Source: Neurospora crassa OR74A
Lineage: Eukaryota > Ascomycota > Sordariomycetes > Sordariales > Sordariaceae
NCBI RefSeq assembly: GCF_000182925.2
Contig: NC_026504.1
Location: 2,976,001 to 3,040,000, forward strand
Reading direction: 5' to 3'
DNA: 64,000 nucleotides
Below are positions 44,748-55,067 of this stretch, in pieces; within the stretch, counting starts at the first letter, position 1, and every line of letters starts with the position of its first letter. Position numbers and translations under genes: made by a program. Below the pieces are notes generated by a model. It was not told the origin of the DNA. It saw only the letters and a program-made list of their open reading frames with translations, and ran no database searches.

Positions 44748-46187
44748 ATGGCATCCTCGACCGCACAGTCTGGGCCAACACGGGGACCTTTTGAGCCACC
44801 GGTACCAACACCACAAACAGAACTAAAGCAGCCGCCAAAGCGACCCAAATGGTGCCTCACCGAACACCTCCTGACAACGTATGGGTACGAATTCCAGACT
44901 GCCACGCAGCATCCGTTTCTCGAGGCAGCCGCCAAGGGTGAGCTCCCCAAGGACGTCCTGAGTCGCTGGCTCGCCAACGACAGGCTGTACATCCATAGGT
45001 AGGCCGCTTCTCTCGTCACCCAAACCCAACTGGTATTGACACGCTTCAGCTATATCCGCGCCGCCGGAAAGCTTCTTTCCACCATCGACTTGCCCCAGAA
45101 GATCCCGGCGCCCAAGCAAGATGGATCCGAGGCCGAACCCGAACAGTGGGAAACCCAGCTGGTGGACTGGCTAATCGAAGCCCTTGGCGCCGTCCGCAGA
45201 GAGGAGAGAATGTTCATCGAAGTTGCCGAGCGTTACGGCTTGAGAATTGACCTGACTACTCCAGCCGCAACAGCGAAGAGCGTCAGTACCAGCACCAGCA
45301 CCAGTGTCGAACACCATCTCCACGCCCCTGCCGCCAACGTTCTCACCATTCCCGATGAGCAAAAGCTCCCGGGCTTGCTGCAGATTTCCGAGCTCTTCTC
45401 CACCATCATACCTGCCCCCATCCCCGTAGCACCCGCGCGCGGTCTCGTCGTTGCCGTATCCGCTGACAAGTCATCGCCCGACGACCCGCCCTCTACCCCT
45501 GATCCTGACCAGATCGCGCAAGCCAGCGAGAGTGAGAAGGACAAGGAATCACAGCCTGACGATGAAGACGAACCAGAGGAGCAACCAGTTCATCCTCCTC
45601 CCGCTCTGCCATGGCTCGAAGGCGCTCTCACCTTCTATGGCACCGAGCTCGCCTACTTAGCCGCCTGGTCCTATGCTAAATCCCTACAAAACAAATATTC
45701 TGCGGGCGCCACCTCCCGCTCCGCTGGCACCCAAGGCCAAGAGTCGTCGTCCTCAAACAGCGCCCCCAGTGCCCCGAGACAATATACAACGCCTCCGCAT
45801 ACCTTCACTACCACAACTCCTGTCACTTCCCCCGCCCCATCCCGCGAAGCGCTTTCCGCATTCTCCTCGCCACACGTCAGCATCCAGCCGTTCCAACCCC
45901 CTCCTCCCCCGAACAGCGCTTCCGGCGATAGATCTGCACCGGGGACGCAGGATGCGGATGGCGGCGCTTTGAGAAACGAGTTCATCCCCAACTGGAGCAG
46001 CGTGGAATTTGCACTCTTTGTTAACCGGCTGGGACGAATCATCGATGGTGCCGTGTCCGAGTTACTCGAAGCTGCGGGTGGAGAAGGCCCGGTGGCGAAT
46101 GCGGCTAAGGGGGCTATCTTGAGGAGAGTGGAGGGCAGATGGAAGAGCTTGATGGTTGCCGAGGCGTCGTTTTGGCCCGATATCTAG
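44748..46187 (+). CDS. TENA/THI-4-like (heme-oxygenase fold) protein with a long internal insertion
   Basis: Exons 44748-44998 and 45050-46187 (intron 51 bp, donor GTAGGC, acceptor TTCAG) encode 462 aa. LTEHLLTTYGYEFQTATQHP (about 40-59) followed by LPKDVLSRWLANDRLYIHSY (about 66-85) is the start of the TENA/THI-4 helical bundle, as in thiaminase II and PqqC relatives. Helices continue to about residue 150. A Ser/Thr/Pro- and acid-rich insertion follows (about 155-265), then a helical segment ALPWLEGALTFYGTELAYLA (268-287), a second disordered stretch (about 300-390) and C-terminal helices. Typical bacterial TenA is about 230 aa, so roughly half of this protein is insertion. Fungal relatives may salvage thiamin pyrimidine, but I cannot place the catalytic Cys/Glu, so activity is uncertain. 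Confidence 0.8.
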
Positions 46188-46502
46188 GACGTATTGGGCA
46201 CTCTTGGCGCTTTTAAAGTTGGATGATATGTGGGATTGAGACAGCAAAATTATATGGTTTTATGGACGGGATCGTAGCATGACCGAATGTTGTTCGTTAT
46301 TTTGGATATACCTCGGAGAGTTTCAAAGTACGCTGAATCCGGAATATACAGACTCTTCTTTATCTCCTGCCCTGTTCGCTGAAGCCGCTACATTGTTGAC
46401 CTTGGAAGCAGCTATGTGAGTCTTGGTCTCTTTCTCCTCCTAACGTACACGCGGACACTCCCGAGAGTCTGAAGAAGGCATGAATCCTACGCCGAGCTGC
46501 TC
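46188..46502. other. Convergent 3' region
   Basis: About 315 bp between the ends of two converging genes. Presumed 3' UTRs; nothing else seen. Confidence 0.4.
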
Positions 46503-47327
46503 TCACTTCTCCTCCAAGACAACCGTCTCTTCACGCCCCTCCCCATCGCCAAAGTTATGCTTTGGGGTTTGCTGACCGCCTTTAACAGATGACTTGTGTG
46601 TCTGAGCAGAGTCGGGCGTTGCAACACTGCGTTCAAGCGTGGACGTAGAATTCTGGACGCCCTCGAAACACGTACCCCGCAGGAGGTCCCCAACAGAACG
46701 ACGATGTTCTTTGGGGATTAAATCCGCACTAAAGTTTGGAAATTGTGACCCGCCAGCCCCAGCTGCGATATTCGAATCGGCTCTCCCACTAATTATCCTC
46801 CCACCCCTGAACTTCCTCCTATGGTGCTTTGACCGGGGATTCTTAGCCTGCAAACTAACCAGTCGACCGCGCACTATCTCGCTGGACACGTGATGCTGCT
46901 TGCTCAACTGCCGCATCTCGCGCTTGACACGGGCATGTACCTCCGAGGCTGTATCAAGTACTCTTCGAATAGTTCGTAGCTCGGCTACTTCGGCTAGGGA
47001 GAGGGTGGTGCTGGCGCCAGGAATTCCGTTGCGCTCGGCGACGGTGGCGGCGGTACACCCAGTGGCGACGGCGATGCTGCCGCCCTGCGCGACGACGGAG
47101 GCGAGGGCGGAGAGTTTGTCGGCCACTTGGGAGAAGGTGTCGGTAAGGGTTGGGAGGTCGAGGAGCTGTGGTGGGTTTGGATTTGGATCTGAGTTCGTGG
47201 TGGGAGCGATGGGAGTGGTGGAAGTGGTGGAAGTGAGAGTCTCGCGTTGGCTCGTCTTTGCAGGGCTGGTGGCGGGTGTCGACATTGTGCTTTTTTGGTC
47301 TAACGGTTTCCTCTTGATATTAGACAT
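46503..47327 (-). CDS. Hypothetical coiled-coil protein
   Basis: A single exon of 274 aa. The first 60 residues are Thr/Ser/Pro-rich and disordered. Residues about 60-105 are Ala/Val-rich and helical (FSQVADKLSALASVVAQGG). Residues about 110-150 form a charged helix likely to be a coiled coil (LAEVAELRTIRRVLDTASEV). A basic patch SKHHRRKFRGGR follows (about 170-181), possibly nucleic-acid binding or a nuclear localisation signal. The tail is polar. Start ATG at 47327; an in-frame ATG at 47285 would shorten it by 14 residues. No family recognised. The basic patch and coiled coil suggest a nuclear role, but that is only inference. Confidence 0.65.
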   Translation of the reverse strand: MSNIKRKPLDQKSTMSTPATSPAKTSQRETLTSTTSTTPIAPTTNSDPNPNPPQLLDLPTLTDTFSQVADKLSALASVVAQGGSIAVATGCTAATVAERNGIPGASTTLSLAEVAELRTIRRVLDTASEVHARVKREMRQLSKQHHVSSEIVRGRLVSLQAKNPRSKHHRRKFRGGRIISGRADSNIAAGAGGSQFPNFSADLIPKEHRRSVGDLLRGTCFEGVQNSTSTLERSVATPDSAQTHKSSVKGGQQTPKHNFGDGEGREETVVLEEK

Positions 47328-47798
47328 GATTGTTGATGGTGATGATGTTGGGGTAGTAATGATCTGTAAGAGTGGTGAATCTTTGTGGTAGCTGACGGAG
47401 GCAGAGAATGAGTAGGTAGATACAGGATTCTTCGTTAACTTAAATATCAGGACTGGTAGGATATGGTCAAGTGGTGTGACTGGTAATTCTTCCGCTTGTT
47501 TGTTTGCCTGTGCAAACGAACGGAGCCTGAAACAATGATCGCAAAGGTAATTGGCCGAATGAGCTGTCGGAGGCCCGTTGTGCGTTAAAAGTATTCAATT
47601 TTGATTGCCTAAGCACAGTCTTCATCCTATGGTCTGTGTTTGGCCAATGACTACGCATATTCATGTATGATTACGGCATTCAGGGCGGGTTGGTATGAGT
47701 CTTTTTTGATGTACCAGGCTAACGAACAATCCAGCATTGGACTATACTTCTGTAGTACAATTATCAGGCCAGTTTTTAAGAGCATGCTGACCGCAACG
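47328..47798. other. Intergenic region
   Basis: About 470 bp containing the presumed promoter of the coiled-coil gene and the 3' UTR of copy E. Nothing recognised. Confidence 0.4.
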
Positions 47799-48389
47799 TC
47801 AATCATGTGCCGAAGGCTCCAGGTCCTTGGAAAGCTCAGTTGACTCTGCTTCTCCAAGATTGCCTCCCTTCGAAGAGGCTTGCTCCTCCTTCGCTTTCAA
47901 GATCTCCTCATCAATCCGTCTGGACAAGTCCTCGTCACTGTAACGGCCGTACATATGTCTGACCAGCTCACTCAACTGTACGGCCAACTCCGACGGAGTC
48001 TCTGTTGAATCACGATGGCGTCGCATGAAGCGAACTCGAGCGGCGATGAGCTCGCGGAACAGCTCGGCGTAGACATGCTGCGGCAGCTTGCGTCCTGTGC
48101 GGTTGAATCGAGAAATTTTTGCGAAGAAGTCGTACTCCTTGCCGGGCGCGTAGTCGACGGCCTTGTGGTGACGGCCAACTTTCTGGTTGGCAACAAAGAC
48201 GCACATCGTCACCTCAAAGGAAATATTGCCAGGAGCGATGGGGATGTAGTTCTCTCTAAAGGAGCGAAGAACATATTCGTCGTACTCAAGGCTGCGTAGA
48301 ATGTGTGGGCGATCTTTCCACAGCATGCCCCTCATAGGTAGTAGACACTCTTTGAGGGTCATGTTTGGGCGCCAAGAAGTGGACGCCAT
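47799..48389 (-). CDS. Orphan protein of the clustered family (copy E)
   Basis: A single coding exon of 196 aa. It is clearly homologous along its length to copy F, 1.4 kb upstream: MTLKECLLPMRGMLWKDRP against MSLKECVPLEGFMWQDRP, LRSLEYDEYVLRSF against LRSLEHDKLVLKAF, and PGNISFE against PGNIGYE. The signature LPQHVYAELFRELIAARVRF is at 102-121. The C-terminus has a SDEDLSRRIDEEILKAK helix and a polar tail. The start is the ATG at 48389, which aligns with copy F's. No signal peptide or transmembrane segment. Function unknown. It probably arose with copy F by local duplication. Confidence 0.75.
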   Translation of the reverse strand: MASTSWRPNMTLKECLLPMRGMLWKDRPHILRSLEYDEYVLRSFRENYIPIAPGNISFEVTMCVFVANQKVGRHHKAVDYAPGKEYDFFAKISRFNRTGRKLPQHVYAELFRELIAARVRFMRRHRDSTETPSELAVQLSELVRHMYGRYSDEDLSRRIDEEILKAKEEQASSKGGNLGEAESTELSKDLEPSAHD

Positions 48390-49833
48390 GGTTGCGGCTT
48401 GTGGTAACACCTGCGACTGAGCGTTTTAGTTTTCTGAAAGCTGTAGAGAAATGAGTGATGGGAGCAAGGGGAGGTTGGAGACTGCAATATCGCAAAGAGG
48501 AAAGGTGTCGCAAAAGTTGGGAGCGTAGAATTGCGTAGGTACTCGCACGCGAGCAGGGAAGGGAGTGGCTACCTTCTTGTAAAGAGAGTGGTCGTAATGA
48601 AGTGCTGTTGTTGGGGCTCATCGATATGTCGAACAAGACCGTTGATCAAGTCATGAGTATGACAGCTGCCATGGGCTTTGTGTGATTGATTGTTGTCAGG
48701 GAAGGTAGACTGGAGAGAAATTGAGGGAAAGAAAGGTGAGGAAAGGGAAGAAAGGAAGTGAAGGAAACCTAAAGTGAAGGAAGCCCGGTGGGGCGCAGCA
48801 TTTGGGAAGTGAATGATCCCGGCCCAAAGGCCTGAGTGGATGGCCACCAGCGTGGTGAATACATCGATACATAACACACCCCTCCAGCACCGGAAAGGAA
48901 ACGGTCAGGAGCACAGGTACGGATGATTAGCTCTCACAGCTTGGCTGATAGTTTCCCGGGACTGCGGCTGTCCAGGCAGACGGGTCTAGGGATGGAGAAG
49001 TGGAAAGGTTCGCTGTTGTGGCTTGTCGTCCTATCATCATTCCTAGTAAAACTCGAAGTAGGCAGATATTCCCATGAATATATTGCTGGAGAACTGGGCA
49101 AAGACACACACACACCTGTTGAACTTATCGGCCACTGTCTCTCGAATATTCGTGAGCTTGATAAAAAGGATTTCGCCGTCGACAGAGTGCCATATCTCCT
49201 TGTCACTGGGGGTCAACTGCAGATAGATGCTTGGTCTAGGGAAAGCAACAATGGAGGAAAATGAAGATGACAATCTTTGTCCCCTCAGCTTCTTCTGTGT
49301 GGGGAGCGAACCATCATTGTTGATCTCCAAAGGTTTAAGAAGTACAACGAGAGGATAGTTTTGTAGTGTAAGTCAGTGAAACTTGCGAAGTTGGTCTGGA
49401 CCAAGATCACATCGCCTCCCATCAAAAGTATTTGACTAGAACGCTGTTGTAATGCACACAATAAAGTAAAACGGGACTTCGCTTGGATATTTACAGTGAT
49501 TCACTTATGACCTAGTCCATTCTGTCCTATCAAGGCTCGTGGGATTGAGCTAGAGCCATTGGAAGAACTCTTTGATGATCTCTCATCTTCCTATTGCATG
49601 TGAATTTCAAGTGCCAACCAATGGTCAGCACAAAGTACCTCTACCTATGGTCGAATCTTTGTTGATTTGTCGCGTGACGGAAATTGCGATCCCGGTCCAG
49701 TCATAATGAGAATTATGCAGCTGTAAAACCAGAAACACAAGAAAGCCACAGTATGCTCTCGTACTCCCACTACTCGTTGTTCATGTGTTCTTGACTGCTG
49801 CACTGCCTTCCATACTCTCTCTCGTGGGGCGAT
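48390..49833. other. Intergenic region between copies E and F
   Basis: About 1.4 kb with short overlapping frames only. It should hold the promoter and leader of copy E and the 3' UTR of copy F. A short CA repeat occurs near 49106-49117. Confidence 0.4.
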
Positions 49834-50427
49834 CTAAGAGAGATCCATCGCCTCTGAACCTCCTGCCGCTCCTCCAGTTTGCTCTGCAGCCACAGGTCCC
49901 TGTCCACCCTCTGCCTTCAGGATTTCCTCCTCAAGTCGCTTGGAAAGCTCGACCTCGGAATAGTGCCCCTCTGTTTTCCTCAGAAAAATGTCCATCTTCT
50001 CGGCAACCGAGGAGATAGTTCCGGTGTAGTCCGGGTGGTGGGTCAAGAAACCGCTGCGAGCGTTGACAAGCTCGCGGAAGAACTCGATGAAGACGTGCTT
50101 CGGCATGCGACGACCAATGCGGACATCTTCGGCCAGGGTGGAGAGAAACTGATACTCTCGTCCACCGATATCCTTGGGCTTCCCCCTCCCCCCTGGAAGA
50201 AGTCGGTAAAAACCGAGTTCTTGTCCGGCAACCATGGTCACAATGTTAAGCTCATAGCCAATGTTTCCAGGGCAAATGGGTAAACCATTCTTGACGAATG
50301 CTTTCAAAACAAGCTTGTCATGCTCCAGGCTGCGAAGTACGGTCGGGCGATCCTGCCACATGAAGCCCTCAAGTGGAACGCACTCTTTCAGCGACATGTT
50401 TTCTACAAAGACGGGTCGGGACGTCAT
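49834..50427 (-). CDS. Orphan protein of the clustered family (copy F)
   Basis: A single coding exon of 197 aa, tandem paralogue of copy E on the same strand. Signature at 109-128, PKHVFIEFFRELVNARSGFL. Other conserved blocks are the N-terminal MSLKECVPLEGFMWQDRP, a middle GGREYQFL, and a C-terminal YSEVELSKRLEEEILKAEGG. It has a Gly/Pro/Lys insertion (79-89) absent from copy E. A leader intron is likely at 50462-50628 (donor GTTAGT, branch GCTGAC, acceptor CACAG), ending about 35 bp before the ATG. Function unknown; probably cytosolic or nuclear, since no targeting signal is visible. Confidence 0.78.
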   Translation of the reverse strand: MTSRPVFVENMSLKECVPLEGFMWQDRPTVLRSLEHDKLVLKAFVKNGLPICPGNIGYELNIVTMVAGQELGFYRLLPGGRGKPKDIGGREYQFLSTLAEDVRIGRRMPKHVFIEFFRELVNARSGFLTHHPDYTGTISSVAEKMDIFLRKTEGHYSEVELSKRLEEEILKAEGGQGPVAAEQTGGAAGGSEAMDLS

Positions 50428-51049
50428 TTTAGAGGGGGTATCCGGCTTGAGGTAAGTTGAGCTGTGGGAATCTAGAGTCAGCTTTGGGTTTTGTGAGGGA
50501 TTGTCGGAGAAGGGGCATAGGCGTTGATCCTAGCGCAGTTTACTGTGTGCATCTCAATGCGCTCTGAAACCTGAGGAAACCAGAGCCTGATTCTTTTTGC
50601 ACGAGAAGGTGTTTGAGGAAGCACTAACCTAGAGGCAGGGATATCCGGAGATAGGAGTTGTTTAAGATCAGTTTTCGTGAGTGTCGTTCTATCACGCAGT
50701 GGCGCCAAAAGTTGAAGATACAGCGGATGAGAAATGGACCGAATGTTCTGTTGAGAGTCGCAAAGCAAGACTGCCGTTACAGATTGTAGCGCACAACCTG
50801 GTAGGGAAGGAGGAAGAGGTGTGCCGTGCTCGGGGATCAGATTCCAAAGGCTGCAGCCGGACTGGAAGGAAAGTGGCAGACCACGACCGGCAGGCACACT
50901 CACGGCTGCCTGACGAGTAGTGCCTTGTGCAGTTGCAAACGGGAAAGACAGTCACCTTATCACTCGCGGGAACGGCCCGGCACAGACTAAACTGGGCTAA
51001 GCTCAGAGGTAGAGGCACTTATAAGGGACGGTCCCGGACGTGTTTTCAA
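50428..51049. other. Leader and promoter of copy F
   Basis: Contains the predicted leader intron at 50462-50628 and upstream sequence. No other feature. Confidence 0.4.
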
Positions 51050-51365
51050 CAGCGGGTGGTTGGTCGAATGGAATTCAGACGCGCACAGTTTACCACTACC
51101 CATTCAAAAAGTCGTGGGTTCGATTCCCATGGCGGCGACTGTTTACTCAATATTTGCCCAGGCCCGCACTTTCGGGTGCACGGGGGTTACGACCGCCCAC
51201 TTTGTCTCGCTCGGGCTACCGTAGTTTCAGTTGTGACCGTTCGAGGGGATATCTTGGGGGTGGTTCCCTGGGATATCAAGATGACCAACCACATAAATTT
51301 TTTTTTCTATTTTTCCTTTTTTTATTTGGTCTTTTTTGCTCATTTCTTTTGTTTTGATGTTCGCA
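51050..51365 (+). mobile_element. SINE-like element 3 (divergent)
   Basis: It has a pol III-type A box TGGTCGAATGG (51061-51071) and B box GGTTCGATTCC (51117-51127) with a T-arm, but the acceptor stem does not pair. The body (about 51140-51290) does not match elements 1 and 2 and contains GC-rich palindromic stretches such as CCCGCACTTTCGGGTG. A T-rich tract follows at 51296-51352. The architecture (tRNA-like head, body, T-rich tail) is the same, so I read it as a different subfamily or an older copy. It could also be a decayed tRNA gene beside an unrelated T-rich tract. Confidence 0.4.
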
Positions 51366-52113
51366 GGTCACAGTGATAATACGACATTTGCTACAGGTTC
51401 TGGTCGTTCCTGTGACACATGCTACCATGTACATATATATCGCGAACAGAGTCGTCTGCCAACCGAATAGATCACAGCATTGTACCTTGGAGTATTGCGT
51501 ATTGGTGTATTGCATGCAGCTGCATCTATAGAGGTAGTATGGAGAAAAAGCTTTTGTTGGCCGCGAGGAAGCTGATGAAGGATCATGCCTCACTACAAGC
51601 ATATGTTGAGAAAACCGGGTGCAAATTGTGAAATTTATAGTGTAACACTCGACGCAACATCCGCAAGATATTAATGTCTGATTACATCCATATCAAGCGT
51701 ATTACGCACTAACTACATTTATCTTGTCATATTGTCACTTGTGCATGGTAATAGAGATGGTTCGTGAAAGGCAATGGTCATTTGTCATTCTTCTGTCTTA
51801 TCAACAATCGATCTAACAATGTAGGTATTAGACCTTTGATGATATGTCGTCATCAACACTAGCTACAAGTACTATCTGATGCATAAAAGACAACATCTCT
51901 TCTCATGTTACAAACCACATCCCATGATCATGCGACATCGAGCTCTAACAGCAAGCTATAGGGCGACGCAAAGAGAGCAGGTGCATTCCGGCCGAAAGAC
52001 CAACGCAGTTGTCGCTCTGATGCAATGTCACTATCTGCCAATAGTCTTTCAATCGTATACCCGACCGCGTTCTTTTTATCCGGACTTTAGAAGACGAGAC
52101 ATGGCTTCCAGGC
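51366..52113. other. Intergenic region
   Basis: About 750 bp, AT-rich near 51640-51880, with no recognised gene or repeat. Confidence 0.4.
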
Positions 52114-53028
52114 TCAAGAGTCGTGGTGTGTGTCTCCCATCACCTCGTTTTCCTCTTCGTCAGTGAGGGGATCCACGTCGGCGAAGAGATCAACATCGTC
52201 AACGTAGTTGTTGGTGCTCAGAGTCCAGATAGTGCAGCCATCGAAGTCTGCGACCAGTGAGGACACTGCAGCGGCACCAGCAACGGGAGTGTCCTCGCCG
52301 TCAGAGTCGATCTCTTCTTGCTCCTCTGTGGTTTCATCGTTATCATCAAGTTCCGCATGCTCCGATTCCATCTTGACAAGAATATCCATTCCATCCCAGA
52401 ACCACGCTACCGCAAGAAATCTGTCCACCGCCTGCACCAAAGGGGAAACAGGATACTGGTCGGTACTTCCCTCCTCATGATCCGCGAGATAAGCTTCGCG
52501 GGCTTTAACAATTTCGGCAAATAACTCGGCGAACGTCGAAGAGCTCAGTCTTCTAGAGAGAGGATGACTCTCCCGAACACTCCGGAGAAAATGCAACGTG
52601 GCGTCGGCAGTGATGAGACCATCGCCGTGACCGAGACTCTCGAAAAAGTCCACCGGAGGCTTTCTCTTGATTGCAGCATCCGTAGCGATGTCCATAATTT
52701 CTCTCAAGGACGTTTGCAAATGTCTGGCCTTGAAGAAGAGCAGGGTATCCATCATGGCGTACCAAATGGCCTTGTCGCGCCTCAATCGTGTGGTAACAGT
52801 GGATCCGGCCTGGAACTTCATACCGACCTTTGGCATAAAATTCTTGAGTTTGTTCCAACGCTTGGTGGGGTCAGGCTGGGTAGGAGGAGCGGCGCGGGCA
52901 ACGGGGAGAGTACCGTCAAGGCGAGGACGTAGAGGCAGCGGGACGTTCGAAGAGCCAAAATAGTAGGGTTGGTAGCGGTTGTTGCCGCCATTCCCATTGC
53001 TATCGCTACCACGAATTGGGCCGGGCAT
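52114..53028 (-). CDS. Orphan protein of the clustered family (copy G)
   Basis: A single coding exon of 304 aa. The start is set by a likely leader intron (53267-53033; donor GTAAGT, branch GCTAAC, acceptor CACAG) that ends 4 bp before the ATG at 53028. An in-frame ATG at 53097 lies inside that intron. The N-terminal 55 residues are Gly/Asn/Pro-rich. The core then follows copy D block for block: NFMPKVGMKF (63-72), RLRRDKAIWYAMMDTLLFF (81-99), REIMDIATDAAI (109-120), signature LSSSTFAELFAEIVKAREAY (161-180), VQAVDRFLAVAWFWDGMDIL (198-217). A strongly acidic region (DDNDETTEEQEEIDSDGED) and a second acidic tail close it. No membrane segment. Function unknown; all-helical by inspection. Confidence 0.78.
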   Translation of the reverse strand: MPGPIRGSDSNGNGGNNRYQPYYFGSSNVPLPLRPRLDGTLPVARAAPPTQPDPTKRWNKLKNFMPKVGMKFQAGSTVTTRLRRDKAIWYAMMDTLLFFKARHLQTSLREIMDIATDAAIKRKPPVDFFESLGHGDGLITADATLHFLRSVRESHPLSRRLSSSTFAELFAEIVKAREAYLADHEEGSTDQYPVSPLVQAVDRFLAVAWFWDGMDILVKMESEHAELDDNDETTEEQEEIDSDGEDTPVAGAAAVSSLVADFDGCTIWTLSTNNYVDDVDLFADVDPLTDEEENEVMGDTHHDS

Positions 53029-53737
53029 GTTTCTGTGAGGGGTAATGTTAGCATCTCCATTTGTGACAACTGTGGGCTGAAGATGTACATAGCGCATAGG
53101 CAAGTAAAGATATAAGTTGCTCGGGGTCAAGTGAGAGTAGGAGTGAGGATGAGGGAAGATGACAATCTTCGTCACCTTGGCAGCCTCCACGTAATAAGGA
53201 AAAACAAATCTTGTCGATAGACAGGTCGTTTTACAAATGGGGAGGTTGTTGGTTCAATAAGACTTACCAAATCGGCTTGGGTCGAAGGGCAAGAAAGTCG
53301 ACCGGGAATCTGATCGTAGAAACACCTGAAAAGATGCGCAAGCTGCCAAGCGATGGCAATGTTGATAATGAAGAGTGGTTGAAGGTAGATCTGAATTGCG
53401 AAGAAAGGAGTTGCGTGCAAGTACTCGACGGGAACTCTGGGGTATGTCACTCGCGTCGTTCGTGGTGCGGGGCAAAATCTTGGTTGAAAGTTTGTGCGTG
53501 CTGTGTGAGAGGAAGAAATAAATTGAGGAGAGGCATAGCTTGGCAGAAGCTCTCAAAAGTTCCCATGGAAGAGCTGTTGGAAGTGACTGTGGCGCCCCAG
53601 ACCAGGTTTCTTCTCCGACACTCGTGTGGCTTGGAGACCTACTTTTTCAGATGGGATGAATTGCGGCGAACCTCACAGAACGACAAAAGAATATCAGAGT
53701 GAAAACTTATTCAGCTGAAGGCTCATCGTAGAGAATT
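53029..53737. other. Leader intron of copy G and upstream sequence
   Basis: Contains the predicted leader intron (53033-53267) and the promoter of copy G. A segment at about 53619-53700 (GACACTCGTGTGGCTTGGAG, then AGATGGGATGAATTGCGG) resembles 54350-54410 near the end of the first direct repeat. It may be a fragment of a further repeat copy. Confidence 0.4.
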
Positions 53738-54365
53738 TTCCACGCGTCAACGCAGGCCACAAATGTGTAACGGACGCATACTTTGCAGATATATATTTAC
53801 CTGAAGGCCTTGCCACTCAGGCTAGATGTATTAAATAGACATCTATTGCTGTAGAGCACAGGACAAGTATTGAGCGCCGTCAACGTACGAGGAGAACGGC
53901 TGGCGCCTTCGCAAGGGGGTAAAAGAAGATAATTTTGTATCAAATGGGGGTAAAGTGTCGCTTGTGCTCATTCGAACCAGAATGCAAACAGTTATAGCGC
54001 TATTTTGAACCGACTGATAGCTCGCTTGCCAACTTGGCTGCACGGATGCCGCGAACACTTGAGCAGAAGACGGTGCAATTGCCGGCATGTGTACAATCCT
54101 GCGCTAGCCTTTGCGACTCTCGCCTAGGTCCATAATTTGAAACAGAGATTGGGCGTATCTGATTAGTATGGTCAAGTCCGATAACCATGCTCGTGGTGGA
54201 TGGGATATCTGTGATTGCTGACCAGGTATTGGTGCCACTAATCTCTTGTAGGCCATCAAGAGGTGTCGCAAGCAGATTGTCTCCCGTCCCAAGATGATCC
54301 CATAGGCAGATACATGGATGACATCCTCCACCGCGGTCAACTGGGAGCTGACACTCATGTGGCTT
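53738..54365. repeat. Long direct repeat, copy 1
   Basis: About 630 bp that align in the same orientation with 55068-55545. Shared landmarks in order: AAGGCCTTGCCACTCAGGC, TTGAGCGCC, AGGAGAACGG, GCTCATTCGAACCAGA, GATTGCTGAC, TAGGCCATCA and AACTGGGAGCTG / AATTGGGAGCTG. Identity by eye is roughly 70-80 percent, with several indels and a stretch present only in this copy. No long open frame spans it and I recognise no protein in it. Nature unknown: a decayed mobile element or an old segmental duplication. Confidence 0.7.
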
Positions 54366-55067
54366 GAACATTTAGATGGGATGGAATTGCGTTAGATCTC
54401 ACTGAAAATAACAAGAAAATCGGACTGGAAACGAAACGGAATATGTCAAGAGACACAAAATTTCGTAAGCGGGGAGATAACCTACTTGATACACCAAAAG
54501 TCTACCTCTTCGATATCTTCTGACAGCCAAGCTCCCGCGCCATGTGCATACCCCAACTGGAGCCTAAATAACAACAATTTGCTTCGAGTTTTCGCCAGAT
54601 TTCGGTACCTGAGAGATTCCAACTAGAAGCGCGTATCTTTCATCTTTAACTTCATGTATATTTTCCTTACGCCTAGTTCGAATGTTGAGGGTGTATATGT
54701 GTAACGATGATAGATAGTGGAGTATAGGAAGCTCAGAAGTGAGCAGATGTCCGTTTTATGCCCTGGACGTTGTACTGCGCAGTGCCCCATGCCTGTCCTG
54801 GTAATTTTGACGCTGCGCTTAGCCTGGGCATGGTGGTTTGGATGGAGTTGGGCGTGATTCTTTCTCGTTTACGGCTTTTCGTCTCCCCATATACGGAAAT
54901 AGGACGCGAAGGCGCTGAGTGCTCTGCAGCTGCCATGAAGTTAGGGGTATCTATGCTCTAACTACCTGGTACGCGCAAACCGGGGGCCGTGTCGCGTAAT
55001 GCTCGGTGGTTGATTTTGTTCATAAGAATGGAGTGTCCCCCACAGAATTTATTGGATAACAGACAGT
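54366..55067. other. Spacer between the direct repeats
   Basis: About 700 bp with no recognised gene, primer-binding site or domain. Short frames only. Confidence 0.4.
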
